20,884 nt of DNA from a virus, in IMG/VR virus record IMGVR_UViG_3300017917_004120, positions 1 to 20,884 of that record; one strand, given 5' to 3'. Below the pieces are notes generated by a model. The model was not told the DNA's origin. It was given only the letters and a program-made list of their open reading frames with translations, and made no database searches. A program made the position numbers and the translations under genes. Positions 12,020-20,161 of the stretch are shown one piece after another; the first letter of the stretch is position 1; the number at the start of each line of letters is the position of its first letter.

Positions 12020-12295
12020 ATGCCAGATGAAATAGAACAATTAAAAAAAGAAGTTGAGGAACTAAAAAAATGGAAAAGGCAGTTGGAAAATGTTACGACA
12101 ATTCCGTTAAACATAGATCAGGCGTTCAGAGCGCGTTTGGTTGCAGATTTTGCCGTCAGCACTAAAAGTTTATCAAGCGAAAATCAAGCAGTAGATGAGG
12201 CGGGTACTGCAACTTACAGCGTATTAAAAACCCCCGATGGTTTTCTTGAAAGAAAAATAAACAATATTGTCTATTACATACCATATTATTCATGA
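12020..12295 (+). CDS. Small coiled-coil structural protein, 91 aa
   Basis: ATG 12020 directly follows the previous stop. Residues 1-24 are a charged heptad-like helix (MPDEIEQLKKEVEELKKWKRQ), followed by a beta-like region (TTIPLNIDQAFRARLVADFAV and ATYSVLKTPDGF) and an aromatic C-terminus NNIVYYIPYYS. It overlaps the next gene by four bases (ATGA at 12292). A short coiled coil plus a small beta domain suits a trimeric fibre adaptor or tail accessory protein, but no family is certain. Confidence 0.6.
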   Translation: MPDEIEQLKKEVEELKKWKRQLENVTTIPLNIDQAFRARLVADFAVSTKSLSSENQAVDEAGTATYSVLKTPDGFLERKINNIVYYIPYYS

Positions 12296-14121
12296 TATAC
12301 CCACCAAATAAAAAATGGACACAGTTAAATCTTGGCGATATTTTTGGAAGTATATATATATCAAAGAATATTGATCTGGTTGAAAATTTTGCACGATTAA
12401 GGTTAGGGAAAAGACTTGTCCTTAATACCTCTAGTGATGACTTAGCCGAAATAACTGGCGTTCCGGTGGGGTTTAGATATTTCAGTTCCGCCTTTTATAC
12501 AGCATTAGGAAACGGCACAGGTTATATCTTTAAGGCCACTTCCATTGCTAATTCATTTACTAAAGTAGCCAATGGCGGATCTGTTTCTGGTGCGCCCACT
12601 CAAATAAGTTCTGACACTGATGATATTGAGATATTTTCAAACAAAAACGATGCCCCTGAACTATGTGTATCTTGCGCTGCTGATCAAAAAGTGTATTACA
12701 GTACTGATGGTCTGACATGGTCAACTGTGGCCGATGTTGGAGGAGCGGGAGATGCAATGATGCTGTGTTCATACGCTGACAGAATGTACTGCACAAGCGG
12801 AAAAAGAAAAATAAAATCATGGGACGGAGATCATACTTTAGTTTCGCCATCCGCGACTAAGCCAAATGCTAATTCATATGCTGTCTGGCTAAGAGATACT
12901 AATCTTGTAATTACATTTTTGCGTGCGGTTTCAGATGGTATTTGGATCGGCACTGTAAATAATAGTGGTGGAAAAGGATATATGTATAAATGGGACGGTC
13001 AATCGCCTAGCGTAAATACTTCATATAAATTGGAATCTTCCGGAGCTCTTGCTTGCACAATAAAAAATGATATTCCATTTATTATTGACGGATACGGAAA
13101 GCTTCTTGCATTTAACGGAGGAACTTTTAAGGAAGTAGAGGGAGGAAAATTAAACAGAATTAACAACAAACTGTTATACAGTCCTTTTCAGCGAACAAAT
13201 ACAAGATTTATTCATCCGAACGGGCTTGCTCTTATAAACGGAAGAATAAGTGCCGCTATTGACGGAACTAATTATGATGTAGCTAACCATGCAGGAACAC
13301 AGGAAAACACTATCCCGTCCGGTATTTGGGAATATGACGAAAATTGTGGTTTTTATCACAAGCATTCTTTTTCATTGTCAAAATCAACAGGAAACATTAT
13401 TGATTATGGCCAAGTGAGAATTTATGGCGTAGGAGGACTGAATGAGGTGATTACAGCACAATCGCCAATTACTACTGACGGATCATTTCTTGCCGGATGT
13501 TCATATAGAACCGATTCAACAAAATCGTTGACAGGCACGAAGTTTGGAATATTCTACGACAACTTTTTGGATACGCTACAAAAATCTGGATATGTTGTTA
13601 CGACTAAAATTGAAACCGAAAATGTTAAACAGAAATGGAATAAAATTATTGCCTTTTTCAAAAAGTTTTTATCATCAACAGATAAGATGATCATAAAGTA
13701 TCAGACTGAAGATACTGTCAGCACTGAAGCACCTATAACTTGGGGTGATGGTGCGGATTATTTCACTACAACAACGGATATTTCTTCTTATGAAGTTGGT
13801 GATGAGATAGAAGTAATACAGGGCAAGGGGAGCGGTATATGCACTCATATAACAAAAATAACCGATCTTGGCGGTGGAACATCTGAAGTTGAAATAGATG
13901 AGTCAAATTCGGCCATAACTGGCGCAGATACGGCCTTAGTCCGCTTTGATAAATGGATAAAAACTGAAGCATACACCTCACAAGACGATGATTTTCATCC
14001 TTTCCCTATTGATAGCGCTAATTCTCACTATATTAAACTCAAAATTTATATGGTTTTTACAGGAAGAGGTGAATTTAATTATTTAGATTTAATAAATAAC
14101 TTAGGTCAAAAAGCCCAATAA
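12292..14121 (+). CDS. Beta-propeller-like tail nozzle candidate
   Basis: A 609-residue, strand-rich protein without signal or membrane segment. Repeating blocks with an aromatic, a turn with Asp/Gly and a strand recur (KVYYSTDGLTWSTV, KIKSWDGDHTLV, GYMYKWDGQSPSV, KLLAFNGGTFKEV), as in a beta-propeller of about six blades through residues 90-380. A second mixed beta region follows, with DGADYFTTTTDISSYEVGDE and a C-terminal IKLKIYMVFTGRGEFNY strand. In short-tailed phages the nozzle (T7 gp12, P22 gp10) is a propeller protein of this size encoded after the adaptor. Order and fold style support that; a receptor-binding or baseplate-like propeller is the alternative. It is coupled to the preceding gene. 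Confidence 0.55.
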   Translation: MIYPPNKKWTQLNLGDIFGSIYISKNIDLVENFARLRLGKRLVLNTSSDDLAEITGVPVGFRYFSSAFYTALGNGTGYIFKATSIANSFTKVANGGSVSGAPTQISSDTDDIEIFSNKNDAPELCVSCAADQKVYYSTDGLTWSTVADVGGAGDAMMLCSYADRMYCTSGKRKIKSWDGDHTLVSPSATKPNANSYAVWLRDTNLVITFLRAVSDGIWIGTVNNSGGKGYMYKWDGQSPSVNTSYKLESSGALACTIKNDIPFIIDGYGKLLAFNGGTFKEVEGGKLNRINNKLLYSPFQRTNTRFIHPNGLALINGRISAAIDGTNYDVANHAGTQENTIPSGIWEYDENCGFYHKHSFSLSKSTGNIIDYGQVRIYGVGGLNEVITAQSPITTDGSFLAGCSYRTDSTKSLTGTKFGIFYDNFLDTLQKSGYVVTTKIETENVKQKWNKIIAFFKKFLSSTDKMIIKYQTEDTVSTEAPITWGDGADYFTTTTDISSYEVGDEIEVIQGKGSGICTHITKITDLGGGTSEVEIDESNSAITGADTALVRFDKWIKTEAYTSQDDDFHPFPIDSANSHYIKLKIYMVFTGRGEFNYLDLINNLGQKAQ

Positions 14122-14122
14122 T

Positions 14123-15430
14123 ATGAATGAGGACGAGATAAAAAAAATAAATCTTGCAAGAGAAGCAAATATTGCCGCCAAAGCTGACCCCTATTCCGGC
14201 GCCGGCGCAACAGCAACTAATTATGCAATTACTCCTGAAAGTCTGAGAACAAGTAGTCCATACTTAATCCCAGAAACGCCATACTCTACTACCGCATCAA
14301 GAGTAAGCGGTCTAGCTTCTGGTGTCTTGGAAAATACCAAAGCAAACGCGCTGAATACAGAAATAACAAATAAACTGAAAGAAACGGAAAGTGCAAAAGA
14401 CCAGAGCAAAAAAGATATGGAAGATGTGATGAATAGAATTATTGGGGTTCAGGCAAGCGTTCCGAATATTCAGGAAGAATACAAGGTAGCAGAAAAAACT
14501 CAAAAATATAATGACATAACATCTCAACTGGAAAATTCTCAAAGAGCTCAAAAAAAGGAATTGGACGACTTGGCCGGGTCCGGCCTTACAGATGTTCAAA
14601 GAAATGCAAAAGGCAGAGAAATTAACCGAGCGTACGCAAGCGAACAAGCTGATCTTGCATTGATCCAAAGCGCCGCTAATCGCGATATGCTCACCGCATC
14701 AAGTTTGGCAAAGACAAAAGTTGATTTATTGCTTGAACCTCTCAAGACAAAACTTGATTTTGTAAAAACATTTTACGAGGATAACAAAGACTCATTTAAC
14801 AAAGCCGATTCTAATTCATTTCAAGTAAAAATAAAGGAAATGGAACAGGAATATCAAACTAAAGAAAAGGAACAGGAAAATTTGCAAAAAACAAAATTAG
14901 AACTTCTAAAATATGCGACTGAAAACAATGCACCTTCAGAAATTCTTATGTCAATACAAAATTCTAAAACTGCGGATGAGGCAGTTATTGGCGCAGGTCA
15001 ATGGGGTAAAAAAGGAAAAAGTGTGTCTAATAAAAAGTTAGAAACAACTGATATTCAAAGAATTAAGGATTTATATGATATAACATTACCCTACGGAACT
15101 ACCGAAGCGGAAGCAGAAAAAATATTATCTAATAAAAATACTCCGGAAGTTCAAACCAGAGATTTGATTACTTCTGCAAAAGATAACGGTAATGATTACG
15201 AGACTGTTATAAATGAAATTGAAAACGATCCTTCAATTATTGACAAGGAACTTGCAAAAAAAATAGCGAGAGAGGTATATGGAATAAACGAAGAAACAGA
15301 ATTACAAAAAATAATAAATCAAAAAGCTAGTATTGAGAAAGTAAATCCGAACAACAGACCAGCTAATGAATTTGAAAAAAATGGTTTTTGGGGTGGATTA
15401 TACAATACCATGTTCTCATCTAATAAATAA
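14123..15430 (+). CDS. Helical internal virion or ejection-type protein, 435 aa
   Basis: It starts one base after the preceding stop. Residues 60-260 are almost continuous charged helix with Gln, Lys, Glu and Ala repeats (ITNKLKETESAKDQSKKDME, then QEYQTKEKEQENLQKTKLEL). The N-terminal 60 residues are Pro/Ser/Thr rich, and the C-terminal part carries short helical modules ending in an aromatic stretch GFWGGLYNTMF. No enzyme motif is visible. Long helical proteins in this location, just before a very large virion protein, are typical of the internal proteins that podoviruses eject with the DNA. A tape-measure role is less likely given the lack of hydrophobic patches. Confidence 0.5.
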   Translation: MNEDEIKKINLAREANIAAKADPYSGAGATATNYAITPESLRTSSPYLIPETPYSTTASRVSGLASGVLENTKANALNTEITNKLKETESAKDQSKKDMEDVMNRIIGVQASVPNIQEEYKVAEKTQKYNDITSQLENSQRAQKKELDDLAGSGLTDVQRNAKGREINRAYASEQADLALIQSAANRDMLTASSLAKTKVDLLLEPLKTKLDFVKTFYEDNKDSFNKADSNSFQVKIKEMEQEYQTKEKEQENLQKTKLELLKYATENNAPSEILMSIQNSKTADEAVIGAGQWGKKGKSVSNKKLETTDIQRIKDLYDITLPYGTTEAEAEKILSNKNTPEVQTRDLITSAKDNGNDYETVINEIENDPSIIDKELAKKIAREVYGINEETELQKIINQKASIEKVNPNNRPANEFEKNGFWGGLYNTMFSSNK

Positions 15431-15440
15431 TTTAATATAA

Positions 15441-18400
15441 GTGTCTCTAGCTTCATTAGCACAACCAAAAAATACCGGACTAAAAGGATTAGCAGGACTA
15501 GCTAATAAAGGTTCAAATGCTTCTCAAAAAATTGATTTATCTTCTCAAGAGGGTTTAGTTCAAAAGGCACAAGAAGCCGATCTTGGAAAAGATGCTGAAA
15601 AAATTATTGATGAAAAGCCAAAACTTTCGTTTTTACAAAGACTTGGAAAAGGTCTTGGTGCGTTTAATACTGCAAACGCCGTAAATACTGGCCTAGAAAA
15701 GGGTTTAGGTCAAGGGATAATACAATACGGAAAAGACATTATAAGTGGTTTGGGTTCAGCGATAACAGGAAACGATTATGAAAGTGAAAGAAAGTCGTAT
15801 GCTGATATTGCTCAAAAAATTGGAATTGAAAATGGTATTGCAAAGTTTGGTATAGGTTTTGCGGGTGATGTTTTATTAGATCCAACTACCTATTTTGGCG
15901 GAACTCTTGTAAAAGGATTAACTTTAGGTACAAAGAACGCAACCAATATCGCATTAAAAGGAATTGGAAAAGTTGTTCCAGAGACTGAAGCAGGATTACG
16001 ACTTGCTGCAAAAGGACTGAAAGATGCCATAGGTCGCGCATTTGAATACGGATACAAGGCAAGTAAAGGGGCGAAAGAAGATATATTAACTTTTCTTTCA
16101 AAAGAACAGAAAGCAAAACTTGGACTTGCTTCTTCAAATTTGGACAGACTCGGCACTGGTGTACTAACAGAGGCACAACGCGAGGAACTCGCACTTAAAA
16201 TGATTGCCGGTAAAAGAGCAGAGTTTGCAGTTCGCGAAAGTGGTGGAATGATTCTAAGAGAAACTGGCGAGAAACTAGATGAGAATGTTGCTGATGCTGT
16301 ATATAATACCGCAATGGAAATGGATGTTGCTCAAGCTGGTGAAAGGGTTTTTGATGATTTTGGGAATGTTAGAGGTGTTCCATCGACATTTCCAAAGTGG
16401 ATTCCAGAAAATTTAAGATCACGCAAATTATTTAATTCTTTTGACCAAAAACTTGTCAACAAAGTACCTTTCTCTGGTAAAGAATTAGAATTATTTGATG
16501 CTGTAAAAAATAGAGTATCGGAATTAAGCGGGATTGCCGCTGAAGATATTAACCCAGCAACATTACGAGGAGTCAAAGAAGAATTTGTAAGCGGAAATAT
16601 AATTGGTAGAGAAGCAGCAAAATCATCTGATCCGGTTGTTCAAAAAGTTATTGAGTCTCAAATTGAACGATCACAAAAATTTTCCAAAGGAATTACGGAA
16701 AATCCTTATGAAGTTTATTTCCCGTTTATCAAGAAAGATAAGGTTCAAAAATTTCTAAGTGAAACGAGTGGTATTCGTGTAGGTAGTGAAGGATACAGAA
16801 AACAATTTAGAAATTTATTAACTAACGAAAACCTAGAACTTGACCCGGCAAAAGCATTTTTTACACGCGAATCTCAAGTTGTATCTGATAAAATGACTCG
16901 CGATTTCCTTTCTGGTTTTGTAAAAAAATATGGAAAAACTCTTGATGAGTTCAAAAATGTTGATGAGGCAACAAAAGCTGGTTATCAGCTTATAAAAGAA
17001 AAAGGAATATTTGGAAAAGAACTTGGGTATGTCTCAAAGTATGACGGAGCTTTAATTAAAGACTCAATATCGCCGGAATTTCAGACAGTCAATATGCTTG
17101 CTAAAGCTACTGGATTTGATGCATTGACATCCTTATTTAAGAGATCAGTTACTGGTTTATTTGCCCCATTTCATATTAGAAATTTTGCGTCAGGAATGAT
17201 ACAAAATTTTGAAATATTGGGAAAAGACGCCTTGAATCCGAAAAATATTGCGGTCGGACAAAAAATTGCGTACATGATGGGCAAAGGTGAAAAAATCCCT
17301 TCAAGTTTAGAAAAAATATGGAAACCTTTTGTGGACAGATTTTCAGGCGACACATTTTATAACGCAGATTTTGATATAGCATTAAAAAACGGATCGGAAC
17401 TTAAACAATTATCTGGAGCTTTTTCAGGATCGGCTTTGAAAAAAACTCTTGGATTACAGAAAGGTAATATAATTCCAATAGTAGGGCAAGATGCTACACC
17501 AATGAAAATCGGTCGCGCAATAGGGCAATTTATTGAACATCAACAAAAAGCGACAGCATACGCAACAGCATTAGGCCAAGGAAAGTCCATACCAGAAGCA
17601 TTAAAACTTGCGGAAGCAGCAGGGTTTGATTACAGAGCTTTGACAAGATTTGAGAGTCAGATTATGAGGCGAATTATTCCATTTTATTCTTTTACACGAA
17701 AAAATATTGAGTTACAACTTAAAACTCTTAGTGAAAATCCTCAAAGAATAAATCAAGTTCTAAAATTTTTTGGAAATATAGGGCAAGCTAATGGTGGGAG
17801 TATAACAGAAGAGGAAAAAAGAAATCTTCCTGATTTCATAAAAGAATCAATAGGTGTAAAATTGAAGGACACTCCAGATGGCTTAAAACAATATATATCA
17901 TCATTTGGTACTCCTATTGAGGCATTTACTCAACTTTTTGGATCTAATCCTATTTTGAGGACGATCAGCACTTTTAACCCAATATTAAAAGTTCCAATAG
18001 AATTAGGAATAGGAAAAGATAGTTTTAGACAAAGAGACTTAAAAGATGTATATAGTGCAAATGAATATAAACTTGCACCGCAAATAATAAAAGATTTGCT
18101 TGATATAAAGGAAGTTAAAAAACCCATTTATAAAACAGTTAACGGAAAAGCAAAAATTGTCGGAGAAAAAATTGCATATATTGCTGATCCAGAAAGACTT
18201 CTTGTCGCGCGTTCATTATTTACCTCTCGCGGAGTCTCATATATTGACCAAGTATTTGGCAATGATATGAAAGGATTTATTAAATTACTAAAAACAACAA
18301 CTGGTATTAAACCTCAACAGGTAGATATTGAAGCACAGAAATATTTCAATCAGCGAGACAAACAAAGAGCACTTGAAGATTTGTTAATTAGGCACGGAGT

Positions 18401-18443
18401 TGTTAAACAGTTTTCCAAAACTTATATACCAAAAAAGAATTAA
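15441..18443 (+). CDS. Large internal virion (ejection-type) protein, 1000 aa
   Basis: The longest gene of the window, read from GTG 15441 after an A/T-rich leader. The N-terminal 50 residues are Gly/Ala/Asn rich, followed by LQRLGKGLGAFNTANAVNTG-type glycine-rich amphipathic segments (about 65-115) that could contact a membrane. The central part is helical and charged. From about residue 575 on it carries FAPFHIRNFASGM and, at about 729-775, FDYRALTRFESQIMRRIIPF followed by a YSFTRKNIELQLKTL stretch, a block I associate with very large virion proteins of short-tailed phages that are injected with the genome. No lysozyme or protease active site is evident. It ends with TAA 18441-18443, overlapping the stop codon of the convergent minus-strand gene. 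Confidence 0.6.
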   Translation: MSLASLAQPKNTGLKGLAGLANKGSNASQKIDLSSQEGLVQKAQEADLGKDAEKIIDEKPKLSFLQRLGKGLGAFNTANAVNTGLEKGLGQGIIQYGKDIISGLGSAITGNDYESERKSYADIAQKIGIENGIAKFGIGFAGDVLLDPTTYFGGTLVKGLTLGTKNATNIALKGIGKVVPETEAGLRLAAKGLKDAIGRAFEYGYKASKGAKEDILTFLSKEQKAKLGLASSNLDRLGTGVLTEAQREELALKMIAGKRAEFAVRESGGMILRETGEKLDENVADAVYNTAMEMDVAQAGERVFDDFGNVRGVPSTFPKWIPENLRSRKLFNSFDQKLVNKVPFSGKELELFDAVKNRVSELSGIAAEDINPATLRGVKEEFVSGNIIGREAAKSSDPVVQKVIESQIERSQKFSKGITENPYEVYFPFIKKDKVQKFLSETSGIRVGSEGYRKQFRNLLTNENLELDPAKAFFTRESQVVSDKMTRDFLSGFVKKYGKTLDEFKNVDEATKAGYQLIKEKGIFGKELGYVSKYDGALIKDSISPEFQTVNMLAKATGFDALTSLFKRSVTGLFAPFHIRNFASGMIQNFEILGKDALNPKNIAVGQKIAYMMGKGEKIPSSLEKIWKPFVDRFSGDTFYNADFDIALKNGSELKQLSGAFSGSALKKTLGLQKGNIIPIVGQDATPMKIGRAIGQFIEHQQKATAYATALGQGKSIPEALKLAEAAGFDYRALTRFESQIMRRIIPFYSFTRKNIELQLKTLSENPQRINQVLKFFGNIGQANGGSITEEEKRNLPDFIKESIGVKLKDTPDGLKQYISSFGTPIEAFTQLFGSNPILRTISTFNPILKVPIELGIGKDSFRQRDLKDVYSANEYKLAPQIIKDLLDIKEVKKPIYKTVNGKAKIVGEKIAYIADPERLLVARSLFTSRGVSYIDQVFGNDMKGFIKLLKTTTGIKPQQVDIEAQKYFNQRDKQRALEDLLIRHGVVKQFSKTYIPKKN

Positions 18444-18589
18444 CATGTCGTCATACCCGGACCGCAATTTTCTATTCTTGGATCAAAGTTTTGATCATAT
18501 GGTTCAGAGGGGATATAAATTACAGATAAAATTATCAACAATATAATTCCCACTGGAATCACAAGCCAAAAATAATCGTTCCATTTCAT
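18440..18589 (-). CDS. Small single-span membrane protein, 49 aa
   Basis: On the minus strand, ATG at 18589-18587 opens a 49-codon frame ending TAA at 18442-18440. The product begins MKWNDYFWLVIPVGIILLII, which gives one membrane segment at about residues 7-26. A short polar tail follows, with two cysteines near its end (ENCGPGMTTC). It starts eight bases after the stop of the upstream minus-strand gene, so the two form an operon, and its stop overlaps the stop of the convergent 1000-residue gene. Size and topology fit a holin or a small spanin partner as well as many other small membrane proteins. The lysis idea is inference from its pairing with a secreted coiled-coil protein. Confidence 0.6.
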   Translation of the reverse strand: MKWNDYFWLVIPVGIILLIILSVIYIPSEPYDQNFDPRIENCGPGMTTC

Positions 18590-18597
18590 TATATTTT

Positions 18598-19227
18598 TTA
18601 ATTACAATACATTCTAATATCTCTATTTGCCCTATTTTTATCTAAAATAACAGGGTCAATTTTAAGCGACCTCTGATTGTCTAATGCCAGTTTTTGTGCC
18701 GAGCGTTGTACATCAGTTCCTGATCCAATAATTTTCGCATATTCCGTGTTGTACCATTGCTCTATCGCAAACTCTTTATCGGTGGCAATTTTATAATCCG
18801 ATTTTGCTGTTAGGCATTGTTCGGATTCACTTACTGTCGCAGACATTGAACTTGTCTTTTCATATAAATTCGTTTTGCAAGAATTTAATTGATTTTTAAG
18901 AGTATTTATTTGGCTTTGCAGGTTTGAGTTTTCTGTTATCAATGAATTTATTTTTATTTGGAGTTCTGGATTATCGACTGTTATTGTTTGCGTAACAAGT
19001 TTTTCTTTTATTACCGGCTTCTCAATAATTTTTTCTACTACTTTTTCATTAACTGGTGAAGATGTTGAAGTCTGAATAGTTTTAGGTGTTATAAGCATCG
19101 CTTCATTTTTAACTTCAGCAGCTTCATTTTTTTGTTCAAACCATGTCATTGGATTCCACCATGCCGCTAGAGCGAAATATGGTAATAGAATACCGCAAAA
19201 TATGGCTATAAAAAAGAGTTTTTTCAT
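18598..19227 (-). CDS. Secreted coiled-coil protein, 209 aa
   Basis: The only sizeable gene on the minus strand. Residues 1-21 are a clear signal peptide (MKKLFFIAIFCGILLPYFAL, then ALA), followed by WWNPMTWF, a tract I associate with exported Parcubacteria proteins. A Val/Glu/Lys/Ile repeat (VVEKIIEKPVIKEK, 63-76) leads into a coiled coil at about 86-118, then a helical domain with Cys117, Cys138 and Cys208. Its own promoter (-35 TTGACA, -10 TACTAT) lies just upstream. It could be a spanin-like lysis protein, a periplasmic or surface moron that alters host phage sensitivity, or a host-derived cargo gene. No enzyme motif is visible. Confidence 0.75.
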   Translation of the reverse strand: MKKLFFIAIFCGILLPYFALAAWWNPMTWFEQKNEAAEVKNEAMLITPKTIQTSTSSPVNEKVVEKIIEKPVIKEKLVTQTITVDNPELQIKINSLITENSNLQSQINTLKNQLNSCKTNLYEKTSSMSATVSESEQCLTAKSDYKIATDKEFAIEQWYNTEYAKIIGSGTDVQRSAQKLALDNQRSLKIDPVILDKNRANRDIRMYCN

Positions 19228-19252
19228 ATATTTAGTAATTAGCTACTTTTCA

Positions 19253-19280
19253 ATAGTATTCTCCTTTTTTTTATTGTCAA
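19253..19280 (-). promoter_or_regulatory. Minus-strand promoter for the secreted-protein cassette
   Basis: Read on the minus strand, a perfect TTGACA (19280-19275) is followed after 16 bp by TACTAT (19258-19253). Transcription would start near 19246, about 20 nt before the ATG at 19227. It is divergent from the third promoter-hairpin module about 60 bp away, so both share one intergenic region. Confidence 0.75.
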
Positions 19281-19316
19281 CACAATATTAACAAATTGAC
19301 TATTCACAGTTTGAGT

Positions 19317-19345
19317 ATAGAAATAATTGCAGTATGTGATATAAT
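19317..19345 (+). promoter_or_regulatory. Promoter P3 upstream of the tail-fibre genes
   Basis: A perfect TATAAT (19340-19345) with TGA immediately before it (19337-19339) forms an extended -10 element. A -35 box at the 16-bp spacing would be TAGAAA (19318-19323), which is poor, as expected for an extended -10 promoter. The following ATAAGCACAA (19347-19356) is identical to 1258-1267 after P1. Confidence 0.6.
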
Positions 19346-19375
19346 AATAAGCACAATAGAATATAAAGTTTTGAG

Positions 19376-19405
19376 CCACGGGTAAATTTTTACTTGTGGT
19401 TTTTT
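19376..19405 (+). terminator. Promoter-proximal hairpin with T-tract (module 3)
   Basis: Bases 19376-19385 pair with 19390-19399 in an unbroken 10-bp stem (two G-U pairs) with a four-base loop, followed by six T residues (19400-19405). The 5' arm CCACGGG matches that of module 2 while the next pair changes from C-G to T-A, keeping the pairing. It ends 9 bases before the ATG at 19415. Confidence 0.75.
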
Positions 19406-19414
19406 CTTTACAAA

Positions 19415-20161
19415 ATGCCAGCTGAACTCTCTGAAAAGCAAAAAAAAAGATTGGTCGCTCTAAATGATTTTATTAAAAAAGATAAAGATTTAGTTTTTTT
19501 CAACAATCTACTTGAACTTAACGATAAAGCAGAAGAAATTCTTGCTGCGTTTTCAAATTTAGAAAGTGTTCTAAAAAAAAAGTTAGAAAGCGAATTAGTC
19601 TTAGAAATTGATAAAGCAGAATTGAAAGGTGATAAAGGTGATAAAGGAGATGAGGGGAAAAATTATGTTCTTACTGAAAAAGATAAAAAAGAAATCGCAC
19701 AAAAAATACAAGTTCCGATCGTTGAAAAAGAAATAGTAATTGAAAAAACGGAAGTCATAAAAGAACAGCCGGTTGTAAAAGAAATAGTAAAAGAAGTGGC
19801 CGGAATTACGAAAGAGATTGCTGATGAATTCAAAATAATAAACGAAAAAATTCAGCCATTAAAAGACGAAATTAGCGACTTGAAATTGCGATATTCAAAC
19901 AATCCCAGAGTATTTAGCGGATTTTCAAAAATCACTATGGATCAGCACTTTATTGATGATGATATTCCCACCGGTACAGTCAATGGCGTAAATAAAGTTT
20001 TTGTTCTTAACTATTCTCCAAATCCGATAAATTCTCTAAAAGTATTTATGAACGGGCAAAAACTTAAAAAAGACGAAGACTACAGTCTTGTGGGCCGAAG
20101 CATTACATTTAATACTGCTCCGCCAGCCGGAAGCATAATTTTATGCGATTACAGAAAATAA
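19415..20161 (+). CDS. Tail fibre protein with coiled coils and collagen-like segment
   Basis: I start it at ATG 19415; an in-frame TTG at 19394 lies in the module 3 hairpin. The 248 residues comprise a helical N-terminal part (1-70), a short collagen-like GDKGDKGDEG (72-81), long coiled-coil segments with VEKEIVIEKTEVIKEQPVVK repeats (about 101-160), and a C-terminal beta domain (about 181-247) with PTGTVNGVNKVFVLNYSPNP and FMNGQKLKKDEDYSLVGRSI. The last block is one I recognise from phage fibre and neck-type proteins. Trimeric fibre architecture is the natural reading. The next gene begins inside its last 19 bases, so the two are likely co-translated and co-assembled. Confidence 0.75.
   Translation: MPAELSEKQKKRLVALNDFIKKDKDLVFFNNLLELNDKAEEILAAFSNLESVLKKKLESELVLEIDKAELKGDKGDKGDEGKNYVLTEKDKKEIAQKIQVPIVEKEIVIEKTEVIKEQPVVKEIVKEVAGITKEIADEFKIINEKIQPLKDEISDLKLRYSNNPRVFSGFSKITMDQHFIDDDIPTGTVNGVNKVFVLNYSPNPINSLKVFMNGQKLKKDEDYSLVGRSITFNTAPPAGSIILCDYRK

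Noticed and set aside
18481-18496. GATCAAA-GT-TTTGATC inverted repeat at the convergent gene ends
   Set aside because: Seven-bp arms with a two-base centre and no T-tract on either strand; it cannot form a good terminator hairpin and lies inside the small minus-strand gene. An operator role has no support.
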